Shown: piece by piece, positions 25,363 to 38,545 of the stretch | Layout of the letters: each line of letters begins with the position of its first letter | Numbering within the stretch: position 1 is the stretch's first letter | DNA from: Anseranas semipalmata | Lineage: Eukaryota; Chordata; Aves; Anseriformes; Anseranatidae | Assembly: GCA_013399115.1 (NCBI GenBank) | Contig: VXAA01003323.1 | Location: forward strand, 24,312 to 88,311 | Direction of reading: 5' to 3' | Length of the DNA stretch: 64,000 nucleotides | The notes under the pieces: model-generated | Database searches by the model: none | What the model saw: only the letters and a program-made list of their open reading frames with translations | What the model was told of the DNA's origin: nothing | Made by a program: the position numbers and the translations under genes

Positions 25363-25962
25363 TCACATGACCACACATTTGCCTTTCAGCTTCTCTTTCC
25401 TTTTCTGCTGCTTGCTTTTTTTGCCATCAATTTGTAAACTCACAGTCCTGCGTTTTTCTAGGTTTAACAGCTCTTGGAATAACTCCTTCACATTATGGTT
25501 CAGCTTGGCAGAGGTCTCCATGAAGGCACACTTCCACTTCTTGGCCATGGCTTCTCCTTCACTGCTGTCCACCTCTCGATTTTGGTTCTCGTCATTTTTG
25601 TTCCCCACCAGCATTATAGGAATGCTTTCTACATCTCCTTTAATCTGACATATTTGTTCATAGATTGGTTTGAGTTCCTCCAAGGACTGTCGGCTGGTGA
25701 TAGAGTAAACCAAAATGAAAGCATGTCCTTTAGAAATAGAAAGACGTTGCATGGCTGGAAATTGATGGCTCCCTGTTGTGTCAGTTATCTGCAAAGTGCA
25801 TATGCTCTTATCACAGCTGATCACCTGCCGATAGGTGTCTTCTATGGTAGGGATGTAGCTCTCTCTGAAAGTGCCTTTCACAAATCTCAAGACCAAAGAA
25901 CTTTTGCCAACTCCTCCAGCCCCAAACACAACAACCCTGTAATCATTGCTTTGCTCTGGCAT
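25363..25962 (-). CDS. DIRAS2: DIRAS2, Ras-family small GTPase, complete single-exon CDS
   Basis: 199-residue Ras-like GTPase, complete from ATG (25960-25962) to TGA (25363-25365). Visible motifs: P-loop GAGGVGKS at residues 14-21, switch I with IPTIEDTY at 37-44, G3 motif DTTGSH at 61-66, base-binding NKND at 121-124, ETSAK at 149-153, a Lys/Arg-rich tail at 181-195, and a C-terminal CAAX box CVVM. The G3 form is diagnostic of the DIRAS (Rig/Di-Ras) subfamily: Ser65 stands where Ras has the catalytic Gln61, and the family is known for low GTPase activity and a largely GTP-bound state. The CAAX box and basic tail imply prenylation and plasma-membrane binding. The length and sequence fit vertebrate DIRAS2 better than DIRAS1. 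The start has A at -3. No frameshift or stop is seen. In mammals the gene is expressed mainly in brain. A 207-codon frame on the opposite strand is its shadow. Confidence 0.97.
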   Translation of the reverse strand: MPEQSNDYRVVVFGAGGVGKSSLVLRFVKGTFRESYIPTIEDTYRQVISCDKSICTLQITDTTGSHQFPAMQRLSISKGHAFILVYSITSRQSLEELKPIYEQICQIKGDVESIPIMLVGNKNDENQNREVDSSEGEAMAKKWKCAFMETSAKLNHNVKELFQELLNLEKRRTVSLQIDGKKSKQQKRKEKLKGKCVVM

Positions 25963-25987
25963 GTTTCTTGGTGTGTCTGTTGCTCAG

Positions 25988-26003
25988 CTAGAGAGAAAAA
26001 TCT
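25988..26003 (-). other. DIRAS2: Splice acceptor(s) just upstream of DIRAS2 start codon
   Basis: Read on the minus strand, a pyrimidine-rich run ends in AG at 26003-26002 (TTTTCTTTCCTAG), and a second run ends in AG at 25989-25988 (TTTTTCTCTCTAG). Either gives a coding exon with 25-39 nt of 5' UTR before the ATG. Vertebrate DIRAS2 has its whole reading frame in one exon after a non-coding first exon, so an acceptor is expected here. The distal site has the longer pyrimidine tract. Transcript data are needed to choose. Confidence 0.7.
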
Positions 26004-29000
26004 AGGAAAGAAAATAACAAAAACAACAACAACAATAATATTAATGCAGGTAAATTTAGGGATTGCACTTATCTTTCCCCAGAAGAGAAATGAATGTGGT
26101 GGAAGGGATGGCATGTAAGCTGCCATAGTTTACGAAGACTTGCAGTGGGTTATTGAATGATTTATTTCAGTGGTAGAACTTGCAGTCATGCCTGGATTAG
26201 TAACAAAGGACCATCTTCATCACTTCATGACCTATTTAAAATGAACATTGTGATTTTAAATATTATTCTTACTGGACTAATATGACCGGAACAAAAAGCT
26301 ATATCTGGGAACTGGTATTTCAACAATCCAAGGCCTGAACAAATTCTAGAGGAACTGTTCCTTCATCTCTAAATAAAGTGTTCTCAAATCATCGTTGAAA
26401 CATGGTGGTAGACACATGTACAACAGTCAATTACTCTACACATTCTATCTCTTCAGTAGTTAGGGAATTTATCTCCAGTGCCACCGGACAACACTCACTT
26501 ATGGCATGTAAAAGGTATTTGTAGATTATTCAGCAATAGCACCAAATATGATTTGTTTCTAACTCTCTGGGAGTGCATAGCCCACTTTTACACACTTTTC
26601 CACTTTCATTTCAGGACAAAGAGTACAGTTTGATAAACTGAGATAGTTCGTGTTCAGTTTGACTTTTCATTGTAATCTTTATTTCACAGCAGATGATATT
26701 TGGTTGGAGATATGCTACACTTACCAGAAAGGTTGTGCAGGCATCTTTGCAACATTTTTAAGTCATGCATATTGTCAGGATTGGCAAATGCATATGCCAG
26801 CAGTCACTTTGATCTCCAAAGTTAGTGACATCTGACAAAAACTATCTGTAAACATTAGGACCACTAATATTGTCATCATTATTAAATAATAAAAATGGTA
26901 AAGCTCTCACAGAAGCTCTCGCAGGGTTGAAAGCTACAGTTGTTTTAGAATTCATTGAAAGAAATGTGAAGATAAATTTGTCCTCCTTTCAGTAGCAGCT
27001 CATTAGGTACACAGCATGTACAAGTCTCTTTTTTGGTTAGTGAGATTTAAGTAAATGAACACTGCACAACTGAATGGTAAGAGTTGAGGAGAGTCTAGGA
27101 TAGCCTTACTTTTCAGGCTAAAGCTAGATATAGTGCAATATAAGTATGTGGGACAAACTGCAAAATTTGGTGCACACTTATTTTTTCTGAGGAAATTGGG
27201 ATGATTTAACAGGGAAGATTGCAAGTGAAATACCAGTCTCTTGTCCAAGTGCCCCAGTGGTGATTGAAGTTGCCTGTTGCAATGTTGCCTAGGTAGCAGC
27301 TAATCCAGAACAACCCAAAGGACTTCCTTACTGAGTCAGGAAAGCTTTCAAGCTATTTCTTCACTGCAGCTGAAGGAGAGGTTGCATTGTGGAGCAGAAT
27401 TTTAGGTTATCATTTATTTGTGCAGCACAGGGAGAATAGCAGTGATGTTGTAGAGGTATGGATGTGAGTAGAGCCACCATGTCCTTACCCCAGTTGCCAA
27501 CCCACACTGAATGTTGTGCTTCTCCATCTTCAATGCTATTGCTGCCTGTGCCAGTTAGATTAAAGCTGTGCCTACCCATGCTGCACTAATGTTTTCATTT
27601 CGCTGTTCAAGCATACCCTGATTTTGTTATCCTTCTTGTCCAGGGCATCCTATTCTGTCCTAATTCTTATGTCTGAGTAAGCTGAAAACATCTGTCTTTA
27701 CATAATATGTTGGATGAAGGAATTGTATTTCTTCATCTGCCACACCGTGGGCGGAATAACCAGTGCAACTGGGGATGCTGATCTTGAGGCATCATGAAGA
27801 GCTGTCACAGCTCTGCCTACCCAGCCTGGCTTCAGGCAGAAGGCAGCTTCACCCCTTCCATCTCTCTATGCTGCAGGCACTGTCACTCTCAGAGACCTGT
27901 TTAAATATAGGAAAGATTGATAAATAAGCATGTTTATCCTGAGGCATTGAGGCAAAATTGTTTCTCTCTGACAGTAGAATTCAAGGAATGGAATAGTCAC
28001 AGAAAACACTGGTGTAAGTGTTTATATAAGAGGGAAAACCCTCTGAGGAACAAGAAAAAATGTGCAAACAGCTCATGGTGTTGAGAAAACAAACAAAATC
28101 AAAGTAGCTAGCAAGAAATGAGAGCTGAGGAAGCTAGCAGGAAACTATTCCACTGAGAATAAACCTATGCATAAGACAGCTGCAAACGTGCAAATTGAGA
28201 ACATTTATAGAGCTTAGAGTCATAGCTGGCTGCAGAGAATGAGCTACCATGAGAATTACAGTTTAATAATTTCTATGAGCAAGAAGGCAAGAGAGAAAAG
28301 CATGGCTATTTCACCTCTGAAGCAGCTTAAGTATTGTACAATCAGATAATATGTATCCTAGGAACTACAGGATGATGAGAAAAAATGCATTTTTTGAAAA
28401 GCAGTGAAATTTTGTGAGTAAAAAATAAAATTAAAAAAGCTACCTTAGAGTACTCCTACTATGTTAAACTGCTTGCTTTAAGTATACTCAGAAATCTCCA
28501 AGAAAACTGCTTGTCCAAAAGTTAGAAGAAGTTGAAATGTGACACTTATGGCATAAAGGATTAAGCATATGAAAAGCTACTGAGGGAACCTGAAATGACA
28601 TGGTAACAGTCTTCAAATACATAATAAGCTGTTGCAAAGAGGGAGAGTGTATATCTGTAGTGAAAAAACAAACAAACATACAAACAAAACAAAACCAGGA
28701 ATTAATGGATTTAAATTGTAGAAGAAGAGTTTGCATTAGAAAATAGACACTGCTGGCCCATGCTTGGCCTGCTGCCTACCATGGTCCTAGGGCCTTTTCC
28801 ACAAAGCTGCTCCCCGCCTTACAGGCAGCCTCAAACTGTGTCACTGCAAGGGATGAGTCTATCCCACGTACAGGTCAGTTAGTCCTAAAGTTCATCAGGT
28901 ATACCAACATAAAGAATAAAAATTAATTTATTTATTTTTGTCCTGCTCAGGATCTAGGAGCAAACAGAACAGAAGGCTCATGGAAGGCTTTTTAATCGCA

Positions 29001-30451
29001 CAGCAGAAAGTCTTCCATGGATAACTTTTACTGTGTGGTTATATTCTCTATGTGTCTCTGGTCAAAGATTCTCCTGCAGTGAAAGTCATTCCGTGTGACT
29101 GCTGTGCACCTGCACCGAGCAGTGCATTTGTTAATGTGTTTTATACTGCCGTATTAGGTTATTGATTTTTCTTTGTCTTAAAGTACATTAACTAAAATAC
29201 ACAGCAAGACAAAGTGAAGTCCACATTATTTCATTAGCTTTCAGTATTCTGACCAATGTGGGTATGGAAAAATGAACTTGAAAGAAGTCTGACTTTTCAG
29301 ACGCACCATATCTTCTCTTGTCCATACTTTGCAAACCTGTCCATTTCATATTTTGCACATACAAAGCAGCAGTTGTTTTTTACACTTAAGGACTAACTTA
29401 TCCATGAGTTTGTGTGTAATAAAGGCTCATTTGCTGCTTTTGCTACATTTACAAACTACATCAATGAAAATTTACTAGCATCCTCTAAAGTGTCAGGTTT
29501 AACAAAATTATCTTCACTTAAGAAGGCAAAGCACTTTTCATCACATATGTTCATACCCTTTCTTTTTTAATTGGTCATTTGCAGAATTCAGCAAGTTAGT
29601 GTGTCTCCATATACCTCTGCTGACTCAGCTGCAGGTGGTCTGCTAGCACAAGGCTTGAGTTACTCTACCTCAGCTGCTGTGGCTGATCTCAATGGGCTGT
29701 TCACTGGGAGAAATATCTGCCTCCAGTTCAAGCTCAACTATAGACCTTTACTTTAGAATGCATTCTTTCACTAACTCTTTCTGGCACGCCAGGTAAAACA
29801 ACCGAAGGGTCATTCTGAGAGTGGGATACAGTCTAGGGATTGAGTCTTTTTGATATAAAACTGTTCACTTTGTTAGATAAAGATAACAAAAATATGCATT
29901 CAAAATGTTTGAAGAAGGTACCTCACATTACAGATTATGCACTTGGTAGTTTAAACTCTTGATGTTCTTTGGGTGACTAATTACATGTGGGTATGTTATC
30001 ATTTACTAAATCAGTGCCACCAATCCTATATTTAGCCACTGCATCTCCATAGTTATCTTCCGCCTTTAATCAGTTCATTTTTTTTTTTTGGTCTAACTTG
30101 TCTATCCATTATATTTATGACTTGCTTCTTACGTTTGTATTTGAGCCATTAATAAGATATTGATTCCCTTTCTCTGCAAAAGGGATAGGGAGGCTGAATT
30201 CCTGGACATTAAATACCTTCAAAAATTTCTGAAAATGAACTTAGCTGCATACTTACCCTTAGAGTAGGGTGAAATTAGAATATTGTTTAGGCCTTTGTAC
30301 TTTGTACTTCTCCTTTGTACTTGAAAGCAGGTAAGAAAAAATGTTCATCCTCCAGCTCTTCCACAGTTTTGGTTTTGTTGCAAAAGATTTTAACATGTGG
30401 CATTGTCAGAATTCCATGCAATCTCATATGTTGCATATTTCTTTGAAATTG

Positions 30452-30483
30452 TTTGGCTAGAAGGTAATTTGGCTAGAAGGTAA
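30452..30483. repeat. Perfect tandem duplication, 16-bp unit
   Basis: TTTGGCTAGAAGGTAA occurs twice head to tail at 30452-30467 and 30468-30483, within the predicted DIRAS2 intron. Confidence 0.95.
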
Positions 30484-33372
30484 GGTTGGCTTAGGGTGGC
30501 ATTCATTTTATGAAAAAAAAAAAAAAAAAAGGATTCTACTTTTGTTATCTGGAGCCAGAAGCTTTGATTTTGTCTTAACTGATCCATTTCTCAAGCTTTT
30601 ATGGCATCCTACTGAGATGTCAGTCTGATATGCAATACAGCAATTGTCAGTTGCTATATATTAATTTCCGCTTCTTTGGGAGTACTTTCACCATATTTGC
30701 CAATGAACATAGACTTAAAGAATGGGGATTTTCATACTTCTGGTGTTCCCATCTTTTACCACTAGACTCTTTTTCATTCTTTACCCTTCCTTTTCTTTTC
30801 TTGCTTTGCTTTATTCTTTTCTCATCAATGGAAATTTTGACATGTTTGAAGACAAAACAGCTTCAAAACATGAGGTTCTAGTACATGTAGAAAGCACATT
30901 TTTATTCTCATGCTGAACAAAATGTTCTTTGAAAGCCTGCTTCTTGATGATCAGCTACTGTAAACTGTGATTTCTTCTCTGCGGGAATGTTGTAACACTT
31001 GATTTCTGTCAGCTCTGGCTTTTATGCAGGTGTTCTTGCTATCTTTGTTAGCAGAGAAGAATATTTTCATACTGCTAATATATGTGCCACTGATATTTGA
31101 GCAAAGCCTTGGTCACAGATAAATATCCATTCAAAACATCTCCACTTTTTACATTATATTTAAGTAAAATAGGAGGACAACTGGCCCAGTCACATCTACA
31201 TGAGTACCTTATGCATGGGTTAACAGGGTATGCATGGATTAATAAGGGTAATTAAAATTATTTGATGCATTCAGAGCAAAACTGCTTCCTGTATTGCCTT
31301 TGCCATATAAAAATTTCAGTTTGCAACATCTTGGTTTGTTTTTAAAATGTTTATTTACACATTGGTGAATTCCTTACACTTAAATTTAAGTCTCTGATAC
31401 TTATGTTAGTAGATACCATCCAAACATTGCTGGATATTGAATTAAATAAATAAATATATATTAGATTAAATAAGTACAGATTAAATAAATAAAAAAATAT
31501 TAGGTTAAATATTATTTATTCATAATTGTTGCAACTTTTTAGATACTTTTACAAGACAAAATTATGGGGAGGTATTTTGGACCATAGCTTCTTCCATACA
31601 AAAAGAAGCAAAGTCTTGAAATGCAAAAATGTCTTTCACATCATTTGAAGATAGCAATTGACTGTATTTTGCTCAAGGTATTTATGCAGTGCCAGAGATC
31701 TTTAATCTAACTGACCAAAGATTTCTCTGGGTTTTCCTGTCTCCAGTGCAATTTGAACAAAGCATCTTGCTTTAGTCCTAAAAAAGACTTTTTGCCTACA
31801 GCTGTTCCTAATAATAATTCTTGGAAGAGCAGTTCATTCTTTAGGAAATGTAGTTTTGCTGCTGCTAATGAATGATCAGTTAAATTAGTTGCTTCCTGGG
31901 TCTCCAGCACCAGTTTTGCTGTTGTTTCGTAGTAATAGCTTGTTTTTTAAATTAGTCCGAAAGATCATGATAGGAGTCCCTCCAAGACCAAAGTTTATGC
32001 GGTTGGTCACTGACTCCTGAATAAAAACATTGATCTCAATTAACAATGCATGATGGTGACAAATGATGCTTCAAAATAAGTCCATATTGCAAGATCAGTG
32101 AAGACTATATCTACTTCAAGATGCCCAGCACTGGATAACCAAGAACTAATGTACTGGTTTACCAAAAGAAAGCTGCATGTTATGTACAGTATTGGCACCA
32201 TGAAGAGAGAATGGGTTCTGCTCATTTGGCCTATAGGTCCCAGTTCAGGAAATTCCTTAAGAAAATGCCTAAATTGAGACTTTTTTTTTTTTTATGAGCT
32301 TAATTGTGATCTATTTGAACATTGTTTCTAAAGTCTACATATACAGCATTCATGTGGTATAAGAGCTCTTGACAGTAGAGGAAAGAGTAAGAAAATCGGT
32401 GATTTTGGCAGGTCAGTAGATGCAGCACTGCAGCAGTTAAAAATGATGTGAAAATCTGAGGGTAATAATAAGTCATGTTGACCAAAGAACATTCAACTGT
32501 TGGACACTGAAAACAGCCTAATAATCTAAGATCTGCGGAGATGTTACCAAGTGTGCCATCCCCCTCCTCCCCCCCGAAAACAGATCTGACTGAAAAGGGG
32601 CTTTTGGAATTCCAAATTTATTTTCAGAGTCAATAAAAATATTGGAAAAATATTGGATGGTGTAATAGGCCATGGCAGACAATGACACCCAGCTGTTCAC
32701 AAGTATAGTTTAAAAGAAAAGCGATGCCAATGTAATACTTTGTACCATCAGCCAGAAGGAAGCAGACCAGACAGAGTTACAGAGAAAATGGCATCCTCTG
32801 TGGAAATAAAAAATAAACAAGATTGCATGTCATAAACCTACTGTTTTTCTTTGACATGCTTGCTTTATTATAGCGTTTGCTTGATCTTTCTTCTGAAAGT
32901 AAGAGGCTTAATCAGAAATTCTCCTTGTTCAACATATTCATATGAAGCACAAATTCAAACTACAAATTCAATTTATTTGAATGGAAACATTCAGTTTTAG
33001 AGCTGGACTCTCTTCCATATTTGAATTGTTTGAATTTGAATGGAAAATTTATTGTTAAGAATTTGCTAAGTAAAATGAAAACAGTGTCTCAGTCAGTACA
33101 ATGCTAGATGGGACTGAGACAGAGCAACAAAATAAAATTGCCCTGCATGATCAGAATGGCAGTGAACAAAGTGTGTGCTTTGGAGGACTTTGGACTAAGT
33201 GATCATATCATGCACTTTCAAGTATCTGAGAAGGAGAAAGGAAAGAAAAGGGAAAAAAATCTCATTATTTCAATGTTAGCTAAATTGTTTTTTGCTTTTG
33301 GGGCCAGATTCTCCATTACATTACAAATGTGTATGCCACAGTACAGATACAGTCCAGTTATTAAGCCAGGAT

Positions 33373-33690
33373 ATTCACACAGAATCACAGAGAATGACTG
33401 AGGTTGGAAGAGACCTCTGGAGGTCATCTGGTCCGGTGCCCCTGCCTAAGCGGGGACAACTAGGGCAGGTTGCCCAGAACCACGTCCAGGCAACTTTTGC
33501 AGATCTCCAATAAGGGAGACTCCACCAACTCTCTGGGCAACATGTGCCAGTGCTTGGTCACCTGCACTGTAAGGAAGTGCTTCCTGGTGTTCAGACAGAA
33601 CCTCCTGTGTTTCAGTTTGTGCCCACTGCCTCTTGTCTTGTCACTGGGCACCACTGAAAAGAGCCTGGCTCCATCCTCTTTGCACCTTTC
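33373..33690 (-). mobile_element. CR1 LINE 3' fragment in DIRAS2 intron
   Basis: Minus-orientation CR1. It starts at the tail (CAGAATCACAGAGAATGACT, about 33379-33398), then continues through GGTTGGAAGAGACCTCTGGA and the RT C-terminus (antisense of the [21 protein letters not shown] segment, about 33500-33560) to CACTGAAAAGAGCCTGGCTC near 33655. It is 5'-truncated and in the same orientation as the predicted DIRAS2 transcript. Confidence 0.92.
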
Positions 33691-36600
33691 CTATCCATTG
33701 CAGATTTTCTTTTTATTTTTTTATTTTTTTCAGGTAGATTCTCTGAGAGCTTTTGTAGATTTCCTCTATACCGCTGTCTTAACATAAAAGAGTATGTAGA
33801 GTAGTAGAAAGGATAATCGTCTTTCAGAACAATTTGTCACAGTTTTGTTCTGTATTTGCAGAAGTGGAATATTGTCTTAAGAACATCTGTCTTGAAGACA
33901 AATGTGTATTTAAAGGAGGTAGAATCCCATTTACTATTCTGTGGTTAAAGGTGTCATGCTCCACTCTAGCAAATTGTCACATTTTCATCATTTCCCAAAG
34001 CAATGCCTTTTCAAAATTATTTGAGCCCCTATAAATTATCATATCAAATTGATCTAGCAGATGTTTTCCCTTGCTAAAATATAGAACCCAAACTTGTAGT
34101 TGTCACAGTAAGAAAATCTTCGCTAGCTCTTTGGCTAATATGTGTGCAGCTGAGACTGTTGCAGTAGTTTCACTAGGCAAGAAAGAACTGGAAAGAGAAA
34201 GGGGAGAGAATTAGATACGTTTTCTATAAGGTCAATATGTAGCATGGATGTCTAAAACTGCATTAATTTGAAGTGGTGTTTCGTGTTGAAGAAGGCAGGA
34301 CTGATGACAGAAGAATGAATTATGTGGAAGGGTCTATTGATTTTCTTTTCTGCTGTGGGTTTATGTGCACAAAATGCTGAAGATGCTAGGTCTGATCCAA
34401 TATTGAGCTTTGGAATTAAAAGTATGCCTAAATGATTTGCTCTATTGTGGCCCAAGATCTTTCAGAGGTAACCCTTTAGTAACAAGTATATGCTAATGAA
34501 CTGGTACCATAAAAACAGATTCATCATCTTTGAACCTACTTACCACATGAAAAGCCTTTCCCACTTGCACAAACAGAAACGATACCAAATGCCAAGTTTA
34601 CCCAGGGTGGACTTGTGTCCTACTGGTTGTCTCTTTCCAGTAAGTGGATTGGGTAATCTTAAAATTAAAAAAAAAAAAAAAAAAAGGAGAATTTCTTGAT
34701 TCAATTCCTGTTTAAATTCAGCATGCTAGATACTTTATTGGCTTAACTGGAACTGAGTTTAAAATTTTTTATCTAATGGAGTATTTTGGTAAAGAAGTAC
34801 CTTAATATTTTAAGTATTTAGAGACAAAACTCACTTAGAAACCTCTCAGAAGCCTTTGCATACATGTAGTTAGGTATTCACGAGTTCATATATAGAAATA
34901 AAAATGTCAAGATAACAGCATTGTATGGGACTGATTTTTTTGAGTTTTGTCCCCAGCATAACAGGCCAAGTACTGTAGGTTTTGTTGTTTTCCATGAATT
35001 TCATTTACCTGAGTAAAGATGGAAAGAAAAAATTACAATCTTGTATATTTACCTTTCAACCTGTATAACATAATGCCATTGGGTAGAGCAGTAGGGCTAT
35101 TAACTGAAATGTTCCATTCATACAAACATTTGCAGGATCAGAGACTCAGTCTGACCTCTCGGTCCTTCTGTTTTTTAATAGCAGAACACTCATTCTGACA
35201 ATTAGATATGACTTTACATGCTGTGGTGAACTTCTGTTTCTCCAGATGTCCACTGGCCAAAAAAGGGTGACTTTTTATTCTGTATCTAATGGAAAGAGGC
35301 ATGTTTTTTAAGTATTCCTGAATGGAGAAAGTTAGAAATATAAGAAACAATAAATAAATAAAGAATCAGAATCAAAATGTCTTAAATAATCATTAGGCTC
35401 TAGATGCTTTGGGGGTTAAATTCCATATATTCTGATATTCATGATAAAAATCCCAGCATAGGCAACAAGCCAGTTGCATATAATTGTGTGTATTTACATA
35501 GAAGAATGCATGTCTCCATGGAAGACTGGTTTCTGTTCAGCAGAGAAAACTGTACAATGACCAGTGGCCCTTTTGCCTTTCCTCTGTAGTCCTCAATTCC
35601 TTAATGTAAATTTGAGAATATTTGCACAAGTCTTCTCTAGAAGCAGAATCATCAAAGATCAAGGGTTGCTGACTTGTTCAAATCAACATAGCTCCCATTG
35701 TTACCTTTCCTTGCCATACATGTAGTGATTGCTATCTTGACCACTAGCATACTTCTGATATTCTTATATATCCCAAATAATACCCCATTCAAAACAATGT
35801 GGATTAGGTCTAACTGAGAATATCATTATCTGTCTTGCTGTGCATAGCAAGTCCTCCAAAACTACTACCAACCGATGTAATACATTTTGCAACTATTTTT
35901 TAGGCAAGAACTTGTGAACAGGTTAATGCAGTGGGTTTCAGGAGCCAGAAGGATCCCTGGCAAGTGATTAAGCAATGCAGTCCTGTTGTCAGTAAGCTTC
36001 CAGGTGCTAGGAAGAAGCCTGTGCTTCCACCAGAAATTGTCTGCAAATCAAAAGGGTTGAAAACCAGCAATTAAAGTATAAACTGTGAGGTGTGATACAG
36101 GAATGACAGATTTCTGATAGGCATTTCTAAATTTCCACAAGAAGCTATTTGTAGTCTATGATATGCAATTTACTGATTTAGGGGGGGAAAATATTTATAA
36201 AATATTTATTTTTCTCTCTACTGTACAGTGTATATTCTTTAAGAATTAATTTTCATAATATTAGTTATTCTTTATAAAATATAAATATAAATATATTTAC
36301 TGTAGCATTCGACAAAAATTATAAAAAGCTATATTTTAAAAGTTAAAAATATTTTCTCAGTAACATGTCTACATTTTAATCTTTGAGGGAACAAACTGAG
36401 AAAACCATAATGTTTTTTTGTTGGGCTTGCAGCAATATATTAGCTGTTAGTGCTAGCCAATATTTGATTATGCAAATTACTAACTTTTTCAGAACAAATA
36501 AAAGCTGCTGGTCTATATTTTCAAGGAAGAATATGATAATAAAAAAAAAGAGGTTAGTTCTCCTATTCTTAACTTCACATTAATTTTAAGGCAGAACTAT

Positions 36601-37609
36601 GGAACATTTAGTAGATGGGAAACCTCTGTAGGCCAGGAATGGATTTGCTGTTTTCATATGACTGCTTTCCTACATATAGGTTTTAAACAATGACATTAAA
36701 AAAGGCTGTTATGACTTCACTGACACCTATCCTGATTCACCTGAAACCAATTCCATTACCTCCAGTCAGGGTGAGGAGGACTGCATTTCACTGCCATAGT
36801 GGGCTGCAGCCCAGCACCATCAGAGAAATCAGAGACTCATTTTCTTCTCATTCACCAAAGTCTAACATTCAACTCAAACTTGCTTGAGAAGAGGTGCTTC
36901 TGACCTCAGTGTGAGTGGAAAAGTGTCTGTGAGTGGCTGTTTGTCACAGCCTTGACACCCCTTTTTTGACATTTTGTCTTCCTTTCATACTTATATCAAG
37001 GATACAATAATCATACAACTCATACAATAATCAATATTTTGTGGTATTTTCTCAAAAAGGTAAAAGAAAGTATGTTCTGTCTCAATGTATCCATACAGTT
37101 GCATTGTCACTTTGTCTTTTATCACTGCCTTTGCAGCAATAAAATAAGATAATTTTTTACATCTTTTTATTTTACTGCCACATCAAGAGTGCAGCTGATA
37201 CATAAAAACCTTTGGGTGGAAACTAAAAATAACAATCAGAATAAATTTTCCTTTTTTTTTTTTTTTTATGTTACCCTTAAAAAAATTGTTCATTTGAAAA
37301 GGAAAGTAATATTTCTAATATTATTTATTTTGTTTCACAAAATTTTCATTTTTCTTCTAGTATATAAGATTGATAATTCCTCAATTAGGTCTAGTGGTGC
37401 AAAATATTAAGGGGAAAGTAACAAACATTTGGAAGGAGCCCCACATACTGAAAAAAATCTTCCACATCGAATACTGTTTCAGTGTCTGCATACAAATGGC
37501 CTGATACTCACACGCTGCCTGGGAGCTGCAAGATTCAAATGTAGCTCATTATTTATTACAGAATAGTTCATTGCAAATTGAGAACAATCCAAAGTAATGG
37601 TGTCCTCTT

Positions 37610-37641
37610 AAATAATAAATAAATAAATAAATAAATAAATA
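37610..37641. repeat. AAAT tetramer array in predicted intron
   Basis: About seven AAAT units, followed by purine-rich sequence. Confidence 0.93.
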
Positions 37642-37987
37642 GAAGAAGCAGAAAGAAAGAAAGTAAAGTATTAGTTTAAAAAGAAAATAAAGTGTAAGAA
37701 AATGGAATATAGAGTTGAACTGGGTCATTCTGCAAGAGCATCTTTAAGCCAGAATACTTTTTATTGCAATTTTTTAAAGTAAGGTAAGCCCGGGGGAATA
37801 GTGCACACTCCGTCACAATGAAAAAAGCGGGTCTTTGATTTTAACACATGGTGGTGGGATCTTCACATGGGCAGATGTGTTGGTTAGCACAAAAGTCAAG
37901 TTATCAGGTGAAACTCAAAGGAAACTAGAATCAGCACTAGTAACAACTTCACAATCACCACAGTCAGTTTATATCTTATCTGCCTTT

Positions 37988-37990
<3 letters not shown>

Positions 37991-38023
<33 letters not shown>

Positions 38024-38028
38024 TCTAN
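37991..38028. repeat. Poly-T run ending near an ambiguous base
   Basis: About 30 T after TCTTTTC, then TATTCTA and a single N at 38028. The N is likely a sequencing artefact of the homopolymer. Confidence 0.92.
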
Positions 38029-38280
38029 CAGACTGCAGTGCTGGTGTAATATAATCTTGATCTTTTGGGAAGAAGGAGCCTTGCCTCTGAACTCCAATCA
38101 TCTTCTGAAGAACTCTGCTCTTCGCTATGAGAAAAGAATATTATTCAGCCTGATGACCATTTGGCTTTTGGCTTTGTTTGCATTTGGCTTTGTTGAGGGA
38201 CATGGGGAAAACCATGTGTCCAAAGACCTTGACCCATTCGTGAAGAGATTTTTCAGTGTAGGCAACTCTCAGTGAATCAT

Positions 38281-38545
38281 AAGAATGGTATTTAACACTG
38301 AAAGAGACCTTCTGAAGTATCAAATTCAATTCTTTGCTATTGCAGGCAACCATTTCACATAATCCCTTCCATTGAGTTCCAACTGAAAAACATTCAGAAC
38401 CTTTTCTTGCAATTATTCGAACAAGAAAGTAATTTCAGTACCTTGCTGCTCTAATGGTTTGAAAACATCCAGCCTAAGTGTATTCACATCCCATTTATAC
38501 CCATTTGTTCTTCGCTCTTCCCAGAGATGAAGATAAATAGTTGTA
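38281..38545 (-). mobile_element. Ancient CR1/L3-like LINE fragment
   Basis: The pattern resembles the antisense of old amniote CR1/L3 3' parts: a gaaagagacct...tcaaattcaattctttgc opening, then aaaacatccagcctaagt, then a cccatttgttctt...ctcttcccagagatgaagataaat stretch. It is heavily diverged, so the family and edges are uncertain. Confidence 0.5.

Noticed and set aside
25495..26118. 207-codon plus-strand ATG frame
   Set aside because: It is antisense to the conserved DIRAS2 coding exon; the open frame is a shadow of strong codon constraint on the other strand and has no domain.
37835..38275. 146-codon plus-strand frame
   Set aside because: It runs through a poly-T tract and an ambiguous base; the Phe run is not a real membrane segment.
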